Positions 43,611 through 53,500 are shown, numbered from the stretch's first letter. The stretch is DNA of 64,000 nt from Desulfurivibrio dismutans (GCF_029210385.1 NZ_JARGDQ010000004.1:62001-126000); one strand, 5' to 3'. Program-made: numbers and translations. Notes: generated from the sequence alone by a model not told the origin.

Positions 43611-45212
43611 ATGACTATTAAGACCCGTATAACCCTGATCGGTATCATGGCGGTGGGAGGTCTTGTTTTTTTGCTGTTGGGGATGATGACCACCGAATTT
43701 TCCCGTTATCGCCAGCAGCACCTGGTGGTGGAAGAACTGGCCCTTATCAGTGAACTCTCCGCCCTGGTGCATGAGTTGCAGAAGGAACGGGGACTCAGTA
43801 CCGGCTTTCTGGCTGCCCCGGAAGCCGGTTACCGTGATTCCTTATTGCTCCAGCAGGCCGCAACCGACCGGAAACTGAACGCCCTGCGCCGGGCCGAGGG
43901 GGGGCTGGAAGCGCGACTCCAGCAGGAGTTGACCACTTTGCGGCAGCGGATTATGGCCGGTAACGGCGTCTACCCGGAAGACTACCGGCAATATTCCCTC
44001 CTGATTCAAAGCCTGCTGGACCAGGTTTGGAGTCAGATCCGTCAGGTGGATTTTGCCGGGCTGAAGGATGATCTTGGGGCCCATAGTCATTTGATGTTTG
44101 CCAAAGAATACCTGGGGCGGGTCCGGGCCACCGTCAATCATTGTCTGCGGACGGCGGGCGTAAGCCGGGAGGAAAAGGTGGCGGAGGCGGCGCGGCTGCA
44201 TGGTCTGTTTGCCGAATATCGGCGTCTTTTCCAGCTTGACGCCGGCGCTGATTGGGCGGAACGACTGGATCAGGTGCTGGGTACCCCGGCGGCCGAGGAG
44301 GTCTTCGCGGTCATGCAGGCTACCGCCGCAGGAGAGTTTGCTCCCCTGCAGATCTCCTCCGAGCAGTGGTTTAATCAGGCCACCCGGGTGATCAATGACC
44401 TTAAAAAGCTGGAGGATCGTTCACTGGCCCGGCTGGTCAACGAAGGCGAGCAGTTGTTGGACAACCTGCGCCGGCGCCTGCTCTTTTTCACCTTGGGGAC
44501 TTTGGGCGTCGGCGGCGGTATTCTGCTTTTGGTCCTCTACACCCTGCACGGCATGATCCGCTCCCTCGACCTTCTGTTGGCCGAAATCGGCCAGATTGGC
44601 AGCCAGCAAGACTTCGGTCGGCGGCTGCCGGTGCGTGCCCGGGACGAAATGGGGACTATTGCCAGTTCCTTTAACCGATTACTGACCATTGTCGAGCGCC
44701 TGTTGCAGGAGAAGGACCACCTGGCCGGGACTGATCAGCTGACCGGCCTGAACAATCGCCGCCGGTTCAAAGAGTTCCTGGACCAGGAACTGACCCGCCA
44801 CCGCCGTGTTCCCGAGCCTTTATCTTTGATTATTTTCGATATCGACCATTTCAAGCTGGTTAACGATACCCACGGGCATGAGACCGGGGATCTGGTGCTC
44901 CGGGAAATGGCGCAGTTGCTGCGGGCCACGATCCGTCGTACCGATACCCCGGCCCGCTGGGGCGGGGAGGAGTTTCTGGTGTTGCTGCCGGCCACCACCG
45001 TCGAGGCGGCGGCCGGGCTGGCGGAAAAGCTCCGGCAGGCTATTGCCGGACATGATTTTCCCAATGTTGGCCGGCTTACCGCCAGTTTCGGGGTGGCCGC
45101 CCTCCTTGACGGTGAACACGAGGAGAGCGATTTGTTGCGGCGGGTGGATCAGGCCCTCTATCAGGCCAAGCAGCAGGGGCGCAACCGGGCGGTCAGCTGG
45201 TCGGGGGCTTAG
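43611..45212 (+). CDS. NIT-domain diguanylate cyclase
   Basis: A 533-residue membrane protein: helix 1 (about 8-28), a periplasmic nitrate/nitrite-sensing (NIT) type domain marked by ELQKERGLSTGFLA, helix 2 (about 288-310), HAMP, and a GGDEF domain with LTGLNNRRRF, DIDHFKLVNDTHGHETGD and ARWGGEEF. An I-site RRTD precedes GGEEF by five residues, so product inhibition is expected. It starts 31 bp after hypE, perhaps by readthrough. Its 3' end overlaps the convergent kinase gene by 20 bases. Confidence 0.9.
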   Translation: MTIKTRITLIGIMAVGGLVFLLLGMMTTEFSRYRQQHLVVEELALISELSALVHELQKERGLSTGFLAAPEAGYRDSLLLQQAATDRKLNALRRAEGGLEARLQQELTTLRQRIMAGNGVYPEDYRQYSLLIQSLLDQVWSQIRQVDFAGLKDDLGAHSHLMFAKEYLGRVRATVNHCLRTAGVSREEKVAEAARLHGLFAEYRRLFQLDAGADWAERLDQVLGTPAAEEVFAVMQATAAGEFAPLQISSEQWFNQATRVINDLKKLEDRSLARLVNEGEQLLDNLRRRLLFFTLGTLGVGGGILLLVLYTLHGMIRSLDLLLAEIGQIGSQQDFGRRLPVRARDEMGTIASSFNRLLTIVERLLQEKDHLAGTDQLTGLNNRRRFKEFLDQELTRHRRVPEPLSLIIFDIDHFKLVNDTHGHETGDLVLREMAQLLRATIRRTDTPARWGGEEFLVLLPATTVEAAAGLAEKLRQAIAGHDFPNVGRLTASFGVAALLDGEHEESDLLRRVDQALYQAKQQGRNRAVSWSGA

Positions 45213-47760
45213 CCGGCGACCGACCCAGGACCTTGCTGACGACGGCGGCCAGTTCTTCGCGGGTAAAAGGTTTCTGGAGAAAATTGATTTCCTCTCCCTG
45301 ATCGGGTAGTTCGGCGAATGACTCCACGGGGTGGCCGGACATGAAAAGGAACCGGGTCTGCGGCCGTTTTTGCCGCAATCGGCTGGCCAGTTCCTGGCCG
45401 TTCATCCCCGGCATGGCCAGGTCGGTCAGCAACAGGTCAATTTCGCCGGGATGTTCGTCGGCCAGGCGCAGGGCCTCATGCGGGTCGGCGACGGCCAGCA
45501 CCTGGTAGCCCAGCATGGTCAGCAGATGGTGGCTAAGGTTGAGCAGGGCAACTTCGTCCTCCACCAGCATGATGGTCCTATGACCGGTCGCTTTGAGCAG
45601 CTCGGCGGCGGAACCGGTGATAACGGCGTTGTCCGGGGTGGGGCCGCTGAAACGGGGCAGGTGGATGCGGAAAGTACTGCCGTGCCCCGGGCTGCTGAAA
45701 ACTTCCAGAAACCCCTTGTTCTGCTGAACAATCCCGTAAACCGTGGCCAGCCCCAGGCCGGTGCCTTTGCCCATTTCCTTGGTGGTGTAGAAAGGATCAA
45801 AAATGCGGCCCAGGGTTTCGCCATCCATGCCGCAGCCGTTGTCGCGCACCTCCAGGAGGACGTAGCATCCGGGCCGGGCGTCGGGGCAAAAAAGGCAGAA
45901 CTCTTCGTCAATTTCCACATTCCGGGTGGTAATGGTGATTTCTCCCGGCCCGTCGCCGACGGCGTCGCGGGCATTGACCGCCAGATTGGCCAGGATCTGA
46001 TCCAGTTGGCCGGGATCCAGGTAGACCGGCCATAGGTCGTCCCCGGGATGCCAGCTCAGGGTGATATGCTCGCCGATCAGCCGGGCCAGCATTTTCAGGG
46101 TGCCGTCGATTTCCTCGTTAATGGTCAGCACTTTGGGAATAATGGTCTGCTTGCGGGCAAAGGCCAGCAATTGCCGGACCAGGTCGGCGCTGCGCCGGCC
46201 GGCGGCGATTATTTCGCCGATCTCACCCTGCCGGGGATCGTCGGGGGGCAGCCGCAATTGCAGCACCTGGGCATAGCCGATGATCACCGCCAGCATGTTG
46301 TTGAAGTCGTGGGCCACGCCGCCGGCCAGCCGCCCCATCGATTCCAGCCGTTGTGATTTTTGCATGGTCTCCCGGATGGCATAGGCTTCGGTCTGGTCGC
46401 TGAACACCAGGACCACCCCGGTGATGTTACCCTCTTCATCCCGGATCGGCGCTCCGCTGTCGGCGATGGGCCGTTCGCTGCCGTCACGGGCGACCAGCAG
46501 AGTGTGGTTGGCCAGCCCAACCACGGTGCCTTCGCGCAGCACCTTTTGCGCCGGGTTGGCCACGGTGGCTCTGCTTTCCTGGTTGATAATGCAAAAAATC
46601 TCCGGCAGTTCCCGCCCCCGGGCCTCGATTTCCGGCCAGCCGGTAAGCTGTTCGGCCACCCGGTTCATGGCCCGCACCCGTCCCCCACGGTCGGTGGTAA
46701 TGACCGCATCGCCGATGCTGTAGAGGGTGGTGCGAAACTCCTGCATCGCCTCCCGCCGGCTTCTTTCGGTTTGATAGAGCCGGCGAAAAAAATCAGCCTG
46801 ATGCCGCCGTTGAAGGAAAGCCGTAAAAAGCAGGCCCAGTGCCATGACCAGCCCCAGCAGGGCGGTGCGATAGCGAGCATCGGTGAGGATTTCGGCCTGG
46901 GGCATGCTGGTAACCAGCAGCCAGGGGGTATCGGGCACCAACTGCAGGTCGGCCAGCATGGGGGTGCCGTCGCGGTAATGGCCGGCAAATTTACCTTCAT
47001 GCCGGTAAAATTCGGTCAGCGCCGACGGGGCGACGCCGATGGCGGCAAGGTCGCGCTTCGCCTGTTTTTCCGGGTTGATGGTGCAGTCACACAAGGTGTG
47101 CAGTCCTTCGGCATGGGGGTAAATGATAAAGGTGCGGGAGTCGATGCCGGTTTCCGGCCAGTACTGGAGCAGCGGTTCAAAGAAGTCCCGGGCCAGGCTG
47201 CGGAGGACAATCAGTACCGGCAGGTGGTCCGGCGCCGCTGCTACCGGGGCCACAACATCAAGATAAATCTCCCGGTCGGTGGCGCGGAAAAAGGGGGAAA
47301 GGTTAGCCTCCCCGGCGGCGTGGGTCTCGGCGATGGTCTGTCGAGCGGCCTCAGCCAGGGTCACGTGCTGTCCGGTGGCGGAGAGCATAATTTCACCGTC
47401 GGGTCCGACCAGCAGAATGTCGGCATACCCTTGCGCTTTTTGCAGGCGCAAACGGTTTACTACCGCCGAGCGGGCGGCCGCCGGGTCTGCCGGGGCTTGC
47501 AGCCAGGCGGCGGCGCTGGCTTCGGCAAACAGGCCCTGGCTCATCCGGGTGACGTCGGAAAGTCGTTCCTGTCGCCACTGCTCAATCTGCCGGGACTTCA
47601 GGTTGTTGGTGGCGGCCATGGCCTGGTGGGCGGTGGCCATTTCGGTGGCGGTCTCCTGGCGGTAAAACCAGGCCACAATCAGTACCAGGATGATTAACAG
47701 GCCAGCCCAAATGATGGCTTCGCTAATTTTTGGCCGGATTTTTCCGTAGTCCATTACCAT
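45193..47760 (-). CDS. Hybrid sensor histidine kinase (Cache-like sensor, PAS, HisKA, ATPase, receiver)
   Basis: An 855-residue membrane kinase. Helix 1 is near 16-32; a large periplasmic sensor domain resembling a double Cache fold spans about 35-295; helix 2 follows near 300-318. Then comes PAS (TTLYSIGDAVITTDRGGRV), HisKA with the phospho-His in GGVAHDFNNML, the ATPase with NLAVNARDA, DNGCGMD and GTGLGLATVYGIV, and a C-terminal receiver with Asp in LLLTDLAMPGMNG. A CxxC-like cluster CLFCPDARPGC is inserted in the ATPase domain. Such architectures usually act in phosphorelays; no dedicated partner is adjacent. Confidence 0.9.
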   Translation of the reverse strand: MVMDYGKIRPKISEAIIWAGLLIILVLIVAWFYRQETATEMATAHQAMAATNNLKSRQIEQWRQERLSDVTRMSQGLFAEASAAAWLQAPADPAAARSAVVNRLRLQKAQGYADILLVGPDGEIMLSATGQHVTLAEAARQTIAETHAAGEANLSPFFRATDREIYLDVVAPVAAAPDHLPVLIVLRSLARDFFEPLLQYWPETGIDSRTFIIYPHAEGLHTLCDCTINPEKQAKRDLAAIGVAPSALTEFYRHEGKFAGHYRDGTPMLADLQLVPDTPWLLVTSMPQAEILTDARYRTALLGLVMALGLLFTAFLQRRHQADFFRRLYQTERSRREAMQEFRTTLYSIGDAVITTDRGGRVRAMNRVAEQLTGWPEIEARGRELPEIFCIINQESRATVANPAQKVLREGTVVGLANHTLLVARDGSERPIADSGAPIRDEEGNITGVVLVFSDQTEAYAIRETMQKSQRLESMGRLAGGVAHDFNNMLAVIIGYAQVLQLRLPPDDPRQGEIGEIIAAGRRSADLVRQLLAFARKQTIIPKVLTINEEIDGTLKMLARLIGEHITLSWHPGDDLWPVYLDPGQLDQILANLAVNARDAVGDGPGEITITTRNVEIDEEFCLFCPDARPGCYVLLEVRDNGCGMDGETLGRIFDPFYTTKEMGKGTGLGLATVYGIVQQNKGFLEVFSSPGHGSTFRIHLPRFSGPTPDNAVITGSAAELLKATGHRTIMLVEDEVALLNLSHHLLTMLGYQVLAVADPHEALRLADEHPGEIDLLLTDLAMPGMNGQELASRLRQKRPQTRFLFMSGHPVESFAELPDQGEEINFLQKPFTREELAAVVSKVLGRSPAKPPTS

Positions 47761-47956
47761 TTCATGTCAGGCCGGGTTGTATGTTCACCACCCTCCACAC
47801 GATCCACCACTCGGTAGCAGGATGATTCAGGTTGTTTGCTAATGGTTTTGTTGGGTTATGGTTGGCAATTGTTGTCAAAAACACTTTATTTGATCGAAAC
47901 TAAAGGGTTTTATAGCCATAAGCTGGGCGCCATGGTAGCAGTTGGTCAACATTAGT

Positions 47957-48466
47957 TCAATCATTATCTTGGTCGTCGTCATCCAGGTCACTGAGTGGTG
48001 TGATGTTGACCCTGATCGTTTGCGCATCCATGAAACGGTAGGAAACATGGAGCAGATCGCGCCGCAGCAGAGGCGAGGGCTGAAAATAGAGGGGGCGCAA
48101 TTCGTAGCCTAATACCCCGTCCTGCCGGTCTTTAACGGCGATCAGGCGGGTGCCGTCGAAATGGGGGCTGCAGATGACGAAATCGCGGGCCTGGCTCAAG
48201 GCCTCTGGTAGTAGCAGATTTTCGATGAGACGGTACTGGAAGGCGGGTGAGTAGGGCTTGAAAGTGTAGTCTTGGGTGGCCGGCCAGAAAAAAGCGATGG
48301 TGTTGGGGTCGTTGGTGTAGTTGCAACCGTGCAGGAGCAGATGGTAGGCGCCTTCCGTCGGGGGATGTTCGACTTTGACGGTGCTCAGCCGGGTGGACGG
48401 GGCGCAGGCATGGAGCAGTACGGCGGTCAGGATCAGCGGCAGGAACGAAACACTGAGGCGGTTCAT
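47957..48466 (-). CDS. Uncharacterised lipoprotein (169 residues)
   Basis: Signal peptide with lipobox (ILTAVLLHAC, lipid Cys near 21), followed by a globular domain with LLLHGCNYTNDPNTIAFFWP and a highly acidic tail (LSDLDDDDQDND). I do not recognise the family. Its start overlaps the upstream 240-residue gene by 4 bases (ATGA type), so the two are translationally coupled and probably work together. Confidence 0.7.
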   Translation of the reverse strand: MNRLSVSFLPLILTAVLLHACAPSTRLSTVKVEHPPTEGAYHLLLHGCNYTNDPNTIAFFWPATQDYTFKPYSPAFQYRLIENLLLPEALSQARDFVICSPHFDGTRLIAVKDRQDGVLGYELRPLYFQPSPLLRRDLLHVSYRFMDAQTIRVNITPLSDLDDDDQDND

Positions 48467-49185
48467 GGGGCTCCTCCGGTTATTGAGGGTGGGTCTTCGC
48501 TGAACAGATAGGCCAGTTCTTCCAGGGCCTGCTTGATGGCGTATGGCATGGCTTTGGCATACATGTCCAGCAGAATGATGGCATTGACGGAAGAATCACT
48601 TTTAGTGACGCCACGCAGCCGTTTGGCCATGGCGCTGTTGACCTCCTGGATGTTACGGTAGATCTCGTTTAAGCCATCCAGGGCGAAATCAGGTTGCCGT
48701 CCTTGCCGGTTGCGGAAATACTGGGTGAGCATATAAGTGGCGGCGGCCCGGTAAATGGTCTCCTCCTCGCTGGCTAGGGGCAGGTGAAATCGGGCCATGG
48801 GCTTGAAAAAACGGGTGCGGGGGCAGTCGCTGGCCGCCATCAGCAGGCCCATCAGGGAAGAGACCGCCCGTTGGATTGTGGTTTGCTGGCTGATTTTGCG
48901 CTCTTCAGTGATAACTTCCAGGAAAATTTCGTCGTGGGAAAGCAGGTGTTCAAAGTTGCTCACCAGAGGTGCCAGATTAAGAGCGGCTGGGCAGTGCGGG
49001 GCTTGCTCCGGGGTCAGGGGGCAGGCGACACACTGGTGTTGTCCCAGCCTGGTCCAGTCCGGTGGCGGATGCGGCTGGTCGCAGAGCAGCCGCATGGTGG
49101 GGTCGAAGGCCAGGTCGAAGCTGACCACTTCCGTTTCGCTCAGGCGGAAGCTGTAAGTTATCCGGAAAAGCGGTTCGCTGATCAT
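48463..49185 (-). CDS. Uncharacterised 240-residue protein with a cysteine motif
   Basis: I do not recognise this protein with certainty. It is soluble, begins MISEPLFRITYSFRLSETEV, and contains CVACPLTPEQAPHCPAALNL (about residues 52-71), a Cys arrangement that could bind a metal. The C-terminal half is helical, including NEIYRNIQEVNSAMAKRLRG. It is coupled to the lipoprotein gene downstream. Similar sequences seem common in Desulfobacterota, but I cannot name a function. Confidence 0.72.
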   Translation of the reverse strand: MISEPLFRITYSFRLSETEVVSFDLAFDPTMRLLCDQPHPPPDWTRLGQHQCVACPLTPEQAPHCPAALNLAPLVSNFEHLLSHDEIFLEVITEERKISQQTTIQRAVSSLMGLLMAASDCPRTRFFKPMARFHLPLASEEETIYRAAATYMLTQYFRNRQGRQPDFALDGLNEIYRNIQEVNSAMAKRLRGVTKSDSSVNAIILLDMYAKAMPYAIKQALEELAYLFSEDPPSITGGAP

Positions 49186-49237
49186 GGGGCACTATACCGG
49201 ACAGGTAGTCGATAAGTCCATACCTCTTGGCGTAATT

Positions 49238-49274
49238 GATCACGGGGCGCTGCAAGAAGCGGTGCCCCGTGATC
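49238..49274. repeat. Palindromic element, minimal copy
   Basis: GATCACGGGGC and its inverted copy GCCCCGTGATC enclose a 15-base loop. The right arm carries the full family core GATCACGGGGCACCGC in inverted form; the left arm differs at three bases. It lies between two divergent genes, where it could affect promoters. Confidence 0.72.
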
Positions 49275-49343
49275 GTTTATCTCTTGGCCCTTGACATCGG
49301 CGGCCCGGTACAACAAGCTGTAAAAAACCACCGGGAGAGAGTC

Positions 49344-50831
49344 ATGAAGATACTGTTGCTGGTTTTTTTTATCCTATGGCTGGCGGGCGCCATTTACGGT
49401 CTGACCCGGCGCCCGGCGGCCGGGTTTGCCATTACCGGTCCCTGGCGTCGGGCGGCGGCGCTGGAGTTTTTTTTTGATGTCACCTACGAGCGTGATGGGC
49501 ATCCGGTCCATGAGCAGCATATTTTGCCGGCCATGCTGGCCGCTGTTGAGCAGGCTGAATACTTTATCATCATCGACCTCTTTCTTTTTAACGATATCGG
49601 TGGCGACCAGGTTTTAGGCCCGGAACTCACTTCCCCCGTGGCTCGCCTCACCGAGGCCTTGCTTGTTGCCCGGCGGCGTCGCCCCGAACTGGCGGTGCTT
49701 TTTATCTGCGATGAGATCAACACCGGCTACGGATCTTACCCGGAGCCGCATCTGGCGCGGCTAGCCGCCGCCGGCGTGGAGGTGGTGGTGGTGGACCTTG
49801 CCCGCCTGCCCGATTCCAACCCGGCTTACTCGGGGCTCTGGCGCCCCCTGTTGCAATGGTTCAAGCCCGGCGGCCGGGGGCGGCTGCCCAATATCTTCGC
49901 CGCCGGCGCACCGGGCATGAACCTGGCCTCCTATTTGCGTCTGCTCAACTTTAAGGCCAATCATCGCAAGCTGTTGATCACCGAACAGTTGGCGCTGGTA
50001 AGCTCCCGCAACATTCATGATGCCTCGGCCCGGCACAGCAACATCGCCTTTCTGGTCCGGGGGGGGATCATTGCTGATCTGGCCGCCGCTGAAGTGGCCA
50101 CCGCCCGCTTTTCCGGCCATGATTTTATCCTGCCCCGCGGCACTTTACCGGTCGCTTCACCGTTGGCGCTGGATGACCGGGACGGTGAAGCGGTGGACGA
50201 CGTTGCGGCCCTGGAGCCGGTGGTGCGGTTGCTCACTGAAAGCGCCATCGGCGAGGCTCTACTGCAGGCGCTTAATGTCACCCGGGCGGGGGACCGGATC
50301 TGGGTGGCGCAGTTTTATCTTGCCGACCGGCGGGTCATGGCCGCTCTGGCCGTCGCCGCCCGGCGCGGTGTCGCCGTGCGGTTGCTGCTGGATCCCAGCC
50401 GCGACGCTTTTGGCCGTGACAAGCACGGTATTCCCAACCGCAGCTCGGCGGCCTGGCTCAAAGCTCGGGGGGGAGAAAAACTGAGGGTTCGCTGGTACAA
50501 CACCCGAGGCGAACAGTTTCATGTCAAAATGACCATGATCGAGCGGGCCCCCGCCGACGGGGAGAGGGCCCCGGCCGGCCGGGTCACGATCATTGGCGGC
50601 TCCGCCAACCTGACTCGCCGCAACCTGACCGGCTATAACCTGGAGAGCTGCCTGGAAATCAGGGCTGCCGCCACCGCGCCGGTGGCCGTTGCGGTGCACG
50701 ACTTCTTCCATCGTCTGTGGCATAACCGGGAAGGCTGTTATCTGGTGGATTATGAAAAATACGCTGAACAGCGCCCGTTGAAGGCGGCCTGGGTTGCCTG
50801 GCAGGAGTTCAGCGGTATGGGGACCTTCTGA
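49344..50831 (+). CDS. Phospholipase D / cardiolipin synthase family protein
   Basis: A 495-residue protein with one N-terminal membrane helix (ILLLVFFILWLAGAIYGL) and two PLD half-sites: NHRKLLIT with SSRNIHD, and FHVKMTMI with GSANLTRRNL. The HxK(x)4-D consensus is relaxed, the second halves being Ser/Asn-rich as in many PLD-family members. It could be a cardiolipin synthase or a phosphodiesterase; sequence does not decide. ATG 49344 with GGGAGAG upstream is preferred over the longer frame, which runs into the palindromic element. Overlaps the next gene by 1 base. Confidence 0.85.
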   Translation: MKILLLVFFILWLAGAIYGLTRRPAAGFAITGPWRRAAALEFFFDVTYERDGHPVHEQHILPAMLAAVEQAEYFIIIDLFLFNDIGGDQVLGPELTSPVARLTEALLVARRRRPELAVLFICDEINTGYGSYPEPHLARLAAAGVEVVVVDLARLPDSNPAYSGLWRPLLQWFKPGGRGRLPNIFAAGAPGMNLASYLRLLNFKANHRKLLITEQLALVSSRNIHDASARHSNIAFLVRGGIIADLAAAEVATARFSGHDFILPRGTLPVASPLALDDRDGEAVDDVAALEPVVRLLTESAIGEALLQALNVTRAGDRIWVAQFYLADRRVMAALAVAARRGVAVRLLLDPSRDAFGRDKHGIPNRSSAAWLKARGGEKLRVRWYNTRGEQFHVKMTMIERAPADGERAPAGRVTIIGGSANLTRRNLTGYNLESCLEIRAAATAPVAVAVHDFFHRLWHNREGCYLVDYEKYAEQRPLKAAWVAWQEFSGMGTF

Positions 50832-52411
50832 TGACTGCCGGCTTGCTGCTGGCCCTGCTTCTGGGCGGCGGCCTGGGGGCAGGGGGGGCCGGCTGGTATT
50901 TTCGCCGCCTGCTCCGGCGGGAGCGTCGGGAGAAGCAGCGCCAAATGGAAGCGGCTCTGCGGCGCCAGGTTGATGAAGTGTTCGCGGTTTTTCAGGCCAT
51001 CGACGGCGGAGTTTATGTGGCGGATATGGATACCCACGAAATTCTAGCTCTCACCGGCCGTGACCGGGGCAGCTTCGACGCCTCGGTGGTGGGCGGGAAA
51101 TGTTATGAGCAGGCCGGTGCCGGCCGCCCTGGCCCCTGCCTGTTCTGCACCAACCGGATTCTCCTGGACACTGCCGGCCAGCCCGGCCCGCCGGTGATAC
51201 GCGAGTTTCGCAACCCCTGGAATAACGCCTGGTACCTGGCCATCGGCCGGGCCATTCACTGGTTTGACGGCCGCTTGGTACGGATGGAAATCGCCATCAA
51301 TATCACCGAACGCAAGCGGGCCGAAGAGGCCCTGCGCCGAAGTGAGCAGAACTTCCGGGAACTGGTGGAAAACTCCCTGGTGGGGATCATGCTGATCCAG
51401 GACGGCGAGATAATTTTTCAAAACCCGGAACAGCAGCGCTTGTTGGGGCGACTGCCCCGTTCCTTCAACCTGGAGGAGTTTACGGCGGTTCACCCCGAAG
51501 ATCGGGGAAAAGTGCGGGAGAGTTACCGTAAGATCAGCGTTGGTCTCGCCCCCCAGGTGGACCTTGATTTTCGGCTTTACACCGGTGGTCGGCTGGATGA
51601 CACTGCTCTGGTATGGGTCTATTGCCGGGCCCGGCCCATTGATTTTCAGGGCCGCAAGACCGTGCTGATCAGCATGATGGAGATTACCCGCATCAAAGAG
51701 CTGGAGCGGTTGCTGCGTCTGCAGGACCGGATGTCTTCCCTGGGCCGGGTGGCCGCCGGCATTGCCCATGAGATTCGCAATCCGCTCTCTGGTATCAATA
51801 TTTCCCTGGCCACTCTGCGGCAGATCTATGATCAGCCGCAACATCGGGGTAAGGTGGAGGATATTTTCCGCCGTTTGGCCACCGCTTCCGGCAAGATCGA
51901 GGCGGTTGTCAAGCGGGTGATGGATTTCTCCAAGCCCGGGCAGCTTCATCCCCGAGCCATGTCACTCAATGAACCGGTTTCCGAGGCGTTGGAACTGGCC
52001 GGCGTTTTTTTAAGCAAGCACCGGATCGGCCTGGAGGTGGAACTGGCTCCGTCGTTGCCCCCCTGCAGGCTTGACCCCGGCCAGATCGAGCAGGTGGTGC
52101 TCAACCTGCTGACCAACAGTGCCGAGGCCATGGAGAATCTGCCGCGGGAAGCTGTCCGGCGGCTGAAAATCACCACCCGGGTCCTGGCCGACGGGGTGGA
52201 ACTCCTGGTCGATGACAGCGGCCCGGGGCTTGCCCCGGGGGTGCAAGAGAAGATCATGGATCCTTTTTTCACCACCAAGCCGGAGGGTACCGGGATCGGG
52301 CTGAACATCAGCCACCGCATCATTAACGACCATGGCGGTTCCCTGGAGACGTGCGCTGGTAAGCTGGGCGGCGCCTGTTTCCGGATTTATTTGCCCGCCT
52401 CCGCGGTTTGA
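50831..52411 (+). CDS. PAS-domain sensor histidine kinase
   Basis: A 526-residue kinase with one N-terminal hydrophobic helix (about 4-24), a PAS-like domain containing CYEQ and GPCLFC cysteines (about 90-125), a second PAS (about 170-285), HisKA with His313 in GIAHEIRNPLSGI, and an ATPase domain with NLLTNSAEAMENL, DDSGPGL, FFTTKPEGTGIGLNIS. Starts on the last base of the phospholipase stop codon. The stand-alone receiver gene 130 bp downstream is the likely partner. Confidence 0.9.
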   Translation: MTAGLLLALLLGGGLGAGGAGWYFRRLLRRERREKQRQMEAALRRQVDEVFAVFQAIDGGVYVADMDTHEILALTGRDRGSFDASVVGGKCYEQAGAGRPGPCLFCTNRILLDTAGQPGPPVIREFRNPWNNAWYLAIGRAIHWFDGRLVRMEIAINITERKRAEEALRRSEQNFRELVENSLVGIMLIQDGEIIFQNPEQQRLLGRLPRSFNLEEFTAVHPEDRGKVRESYRKISVGLAPQVDLDFRLYTGGRLDDTALVWVYCRARPIDFQGRKTVLISMMEITRIKELERLLRLQDRMSSLGRVAAGIAHEIRNPLSGINISLATLRQIYDQPQHRGKVEDIFRRLATASGKIEAVVKRVMDFSKPGQLHPRAMSLNEPVSEALELAGVFLSKHRIGLEVELAPSLPPCRLDPGQIEQVVLNLLTNSAEAMENLPREAVRRLKITTRVLADGVELLVDDSGPGLAPGVQEKIMDPFFTTKPEGTGIGLNISHRIINDHGGSLETCAGKLGGACFRIYLPASAV

Positions 52412-52542
52412 GGGTGAGGGAGCGCTTACAAAAAAAATGACAGAATGGTGGCAAATGTGCGATGATTTGCCAGGAAGAAAGCCTGGCCTGGAACGACGGT
52501 GCCGCTCCGGGCGGCGAAGGCCGATGCAGGAGGATAATCGTG

Positions 52543-52980
52543 ATGCTGCTCCAGAACCGAGACGACCTCTTTGCCGTTCTGCGGCAACTCAATCTGCTGC
52601 TGGTGGAAGATGACGAGCTGATCCGTGATTCCCTGGAGTTGTTTTTTGCCAATGAAGGCTGCCGCCTGGAGGTGCAGGCCAGCGCCGAAGAGGGCCTGCA
52701 ACTGGTTCGGGTGCGGGATTTCGACGTGGTGATCACCGATTTTCGTCTGCCAGGCATGAGTGGGCTGGATTTTTTGCGTGTTCTGCAAGATATGCAGCCG
52801 GAAGCGCAGAAAATTCTGTTGACCGCCTACATGGACGAAGAGGTGTTGGCCGAGGCTTTTCGTTTGGGGGTGCACGAATTTATCGAAAAACCCATCGCTA
52901 CGGAAGATATCGAAGAAGCCCTGAGCCGGCTGATTCGGCGTCGGAGGCCGGACAAGCAGCCCCTGCCCGAGGGGGTGTGA
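52543..52980 (+). CDS. Single-domain response regulator
   Basis: A 145-residue receiver protein with the acidic patch LLVEDDELIRDS, phospho-acceptor Asp66 in VVITDFRLPGMSG, Thr in LLTAYMD and Lys in FIEKPIAT. There is no output domain beyond about 20 C-terminal residues, so it works by protein contact or in a relay. ATG 52543 has AGGAGG 8 bases upstream. It follows the PAS kinase on the same strand. Confidence 0.9.
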   Translation: MLLQNRDDLFAVLRQLNLLLVEDDELIRDSLELFFANEGCRLEVQASAEEGLQLVRVRDFDVVITDFRLPGMSGLDFLRVLQDMQPEAQKILLTAYMDEEVLAEAFRLGVHEFIEKPIATEDIEEALSRLIRRRRPDKQPLPEGV

Positions 52981-53071
52981 TTCCTGGGTCGATATGTTAT
53001 AATGCTCGACGAAATCAGGTTGCCGTCCTGCGGGGCGGCGCCGTGAACCCTAAAAGAAAGGAGAAGCAGTT

Positions 53072-53500
53072 ATGACTCAGGCTAAATCAGGCGACAGCGT
53101 CAAGATCCACTATACCGGGAAACTGACCGACGGCACCGTTTTTGATTCCTCCGACGGGCGAGAGCCCCTGGGATTTACCATCGGCAACGGCGAAGTGATC
53201 CCCGGCTTTGAAGAGGCGGTTAGCGGCATGGCGGTGGGGGAAAGCAAAAACGTGACCATCCCCATGGACAAGGCTTATGGTCCCCGCATGGATCAGCTGA
53301 TCATCGACGTGCCCCGCAGCCAGGTACCGCCGGATCTGAACCCGGAGGTGGACCAGAGCCTGCAGATGAGCGGTCCCAATGGCGAGAACGTGGTGGTCAA
53401 GGTGGTGGATGTGTCCGAGGAATCCATCAAACTCGACGCCAATCCGCCCTTGGCCGGTGAAGATTTGAACTTTGATATTGAACTGGTGGAAATCGCCTGA
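53072..53500 (+). CDS. FKBP-type (SlyD-like) peptidyl-prolyl isomerase
   Basis: A 142-residue prolyl isomerase/chaperone: [34 protein letters not shown] and the inserted IF domain ([20 protein letters not shown]) typical of SlyD-like FKBPs. The metal-binding His-rich tail of E. coli SlyD is absent. AAGGAG lies upstream of the ATG. A strong terminator follows. Confidence 0.93.
   Translation: MTQAKSGDSVKIHYTGKLTDGTVFDSSDGREPLGFTIGNGEVIPGFEEAVSGMAVGESKNVTIPMDKAYGPRMDQLIIDVPRSQVPPDLNPEVDQSLQMSGPNGENVVVKVVDVSEESIKLDANPPLAGEDLNFDIELVEIA

Noticed and set aside
46360-47697. 445-codon plus-strand open frame
   Set aside because: Antisense shadow of the hybrid histidine kinase, with low-complexity Gly/His/Gln composition.
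52430-52455. Possible sigma-54 promoter (GG-N10-GC) before the response regulator
   Set aside because: Only the invariant dinucleotides match; the rest of the -24/-12 consensus is poor.
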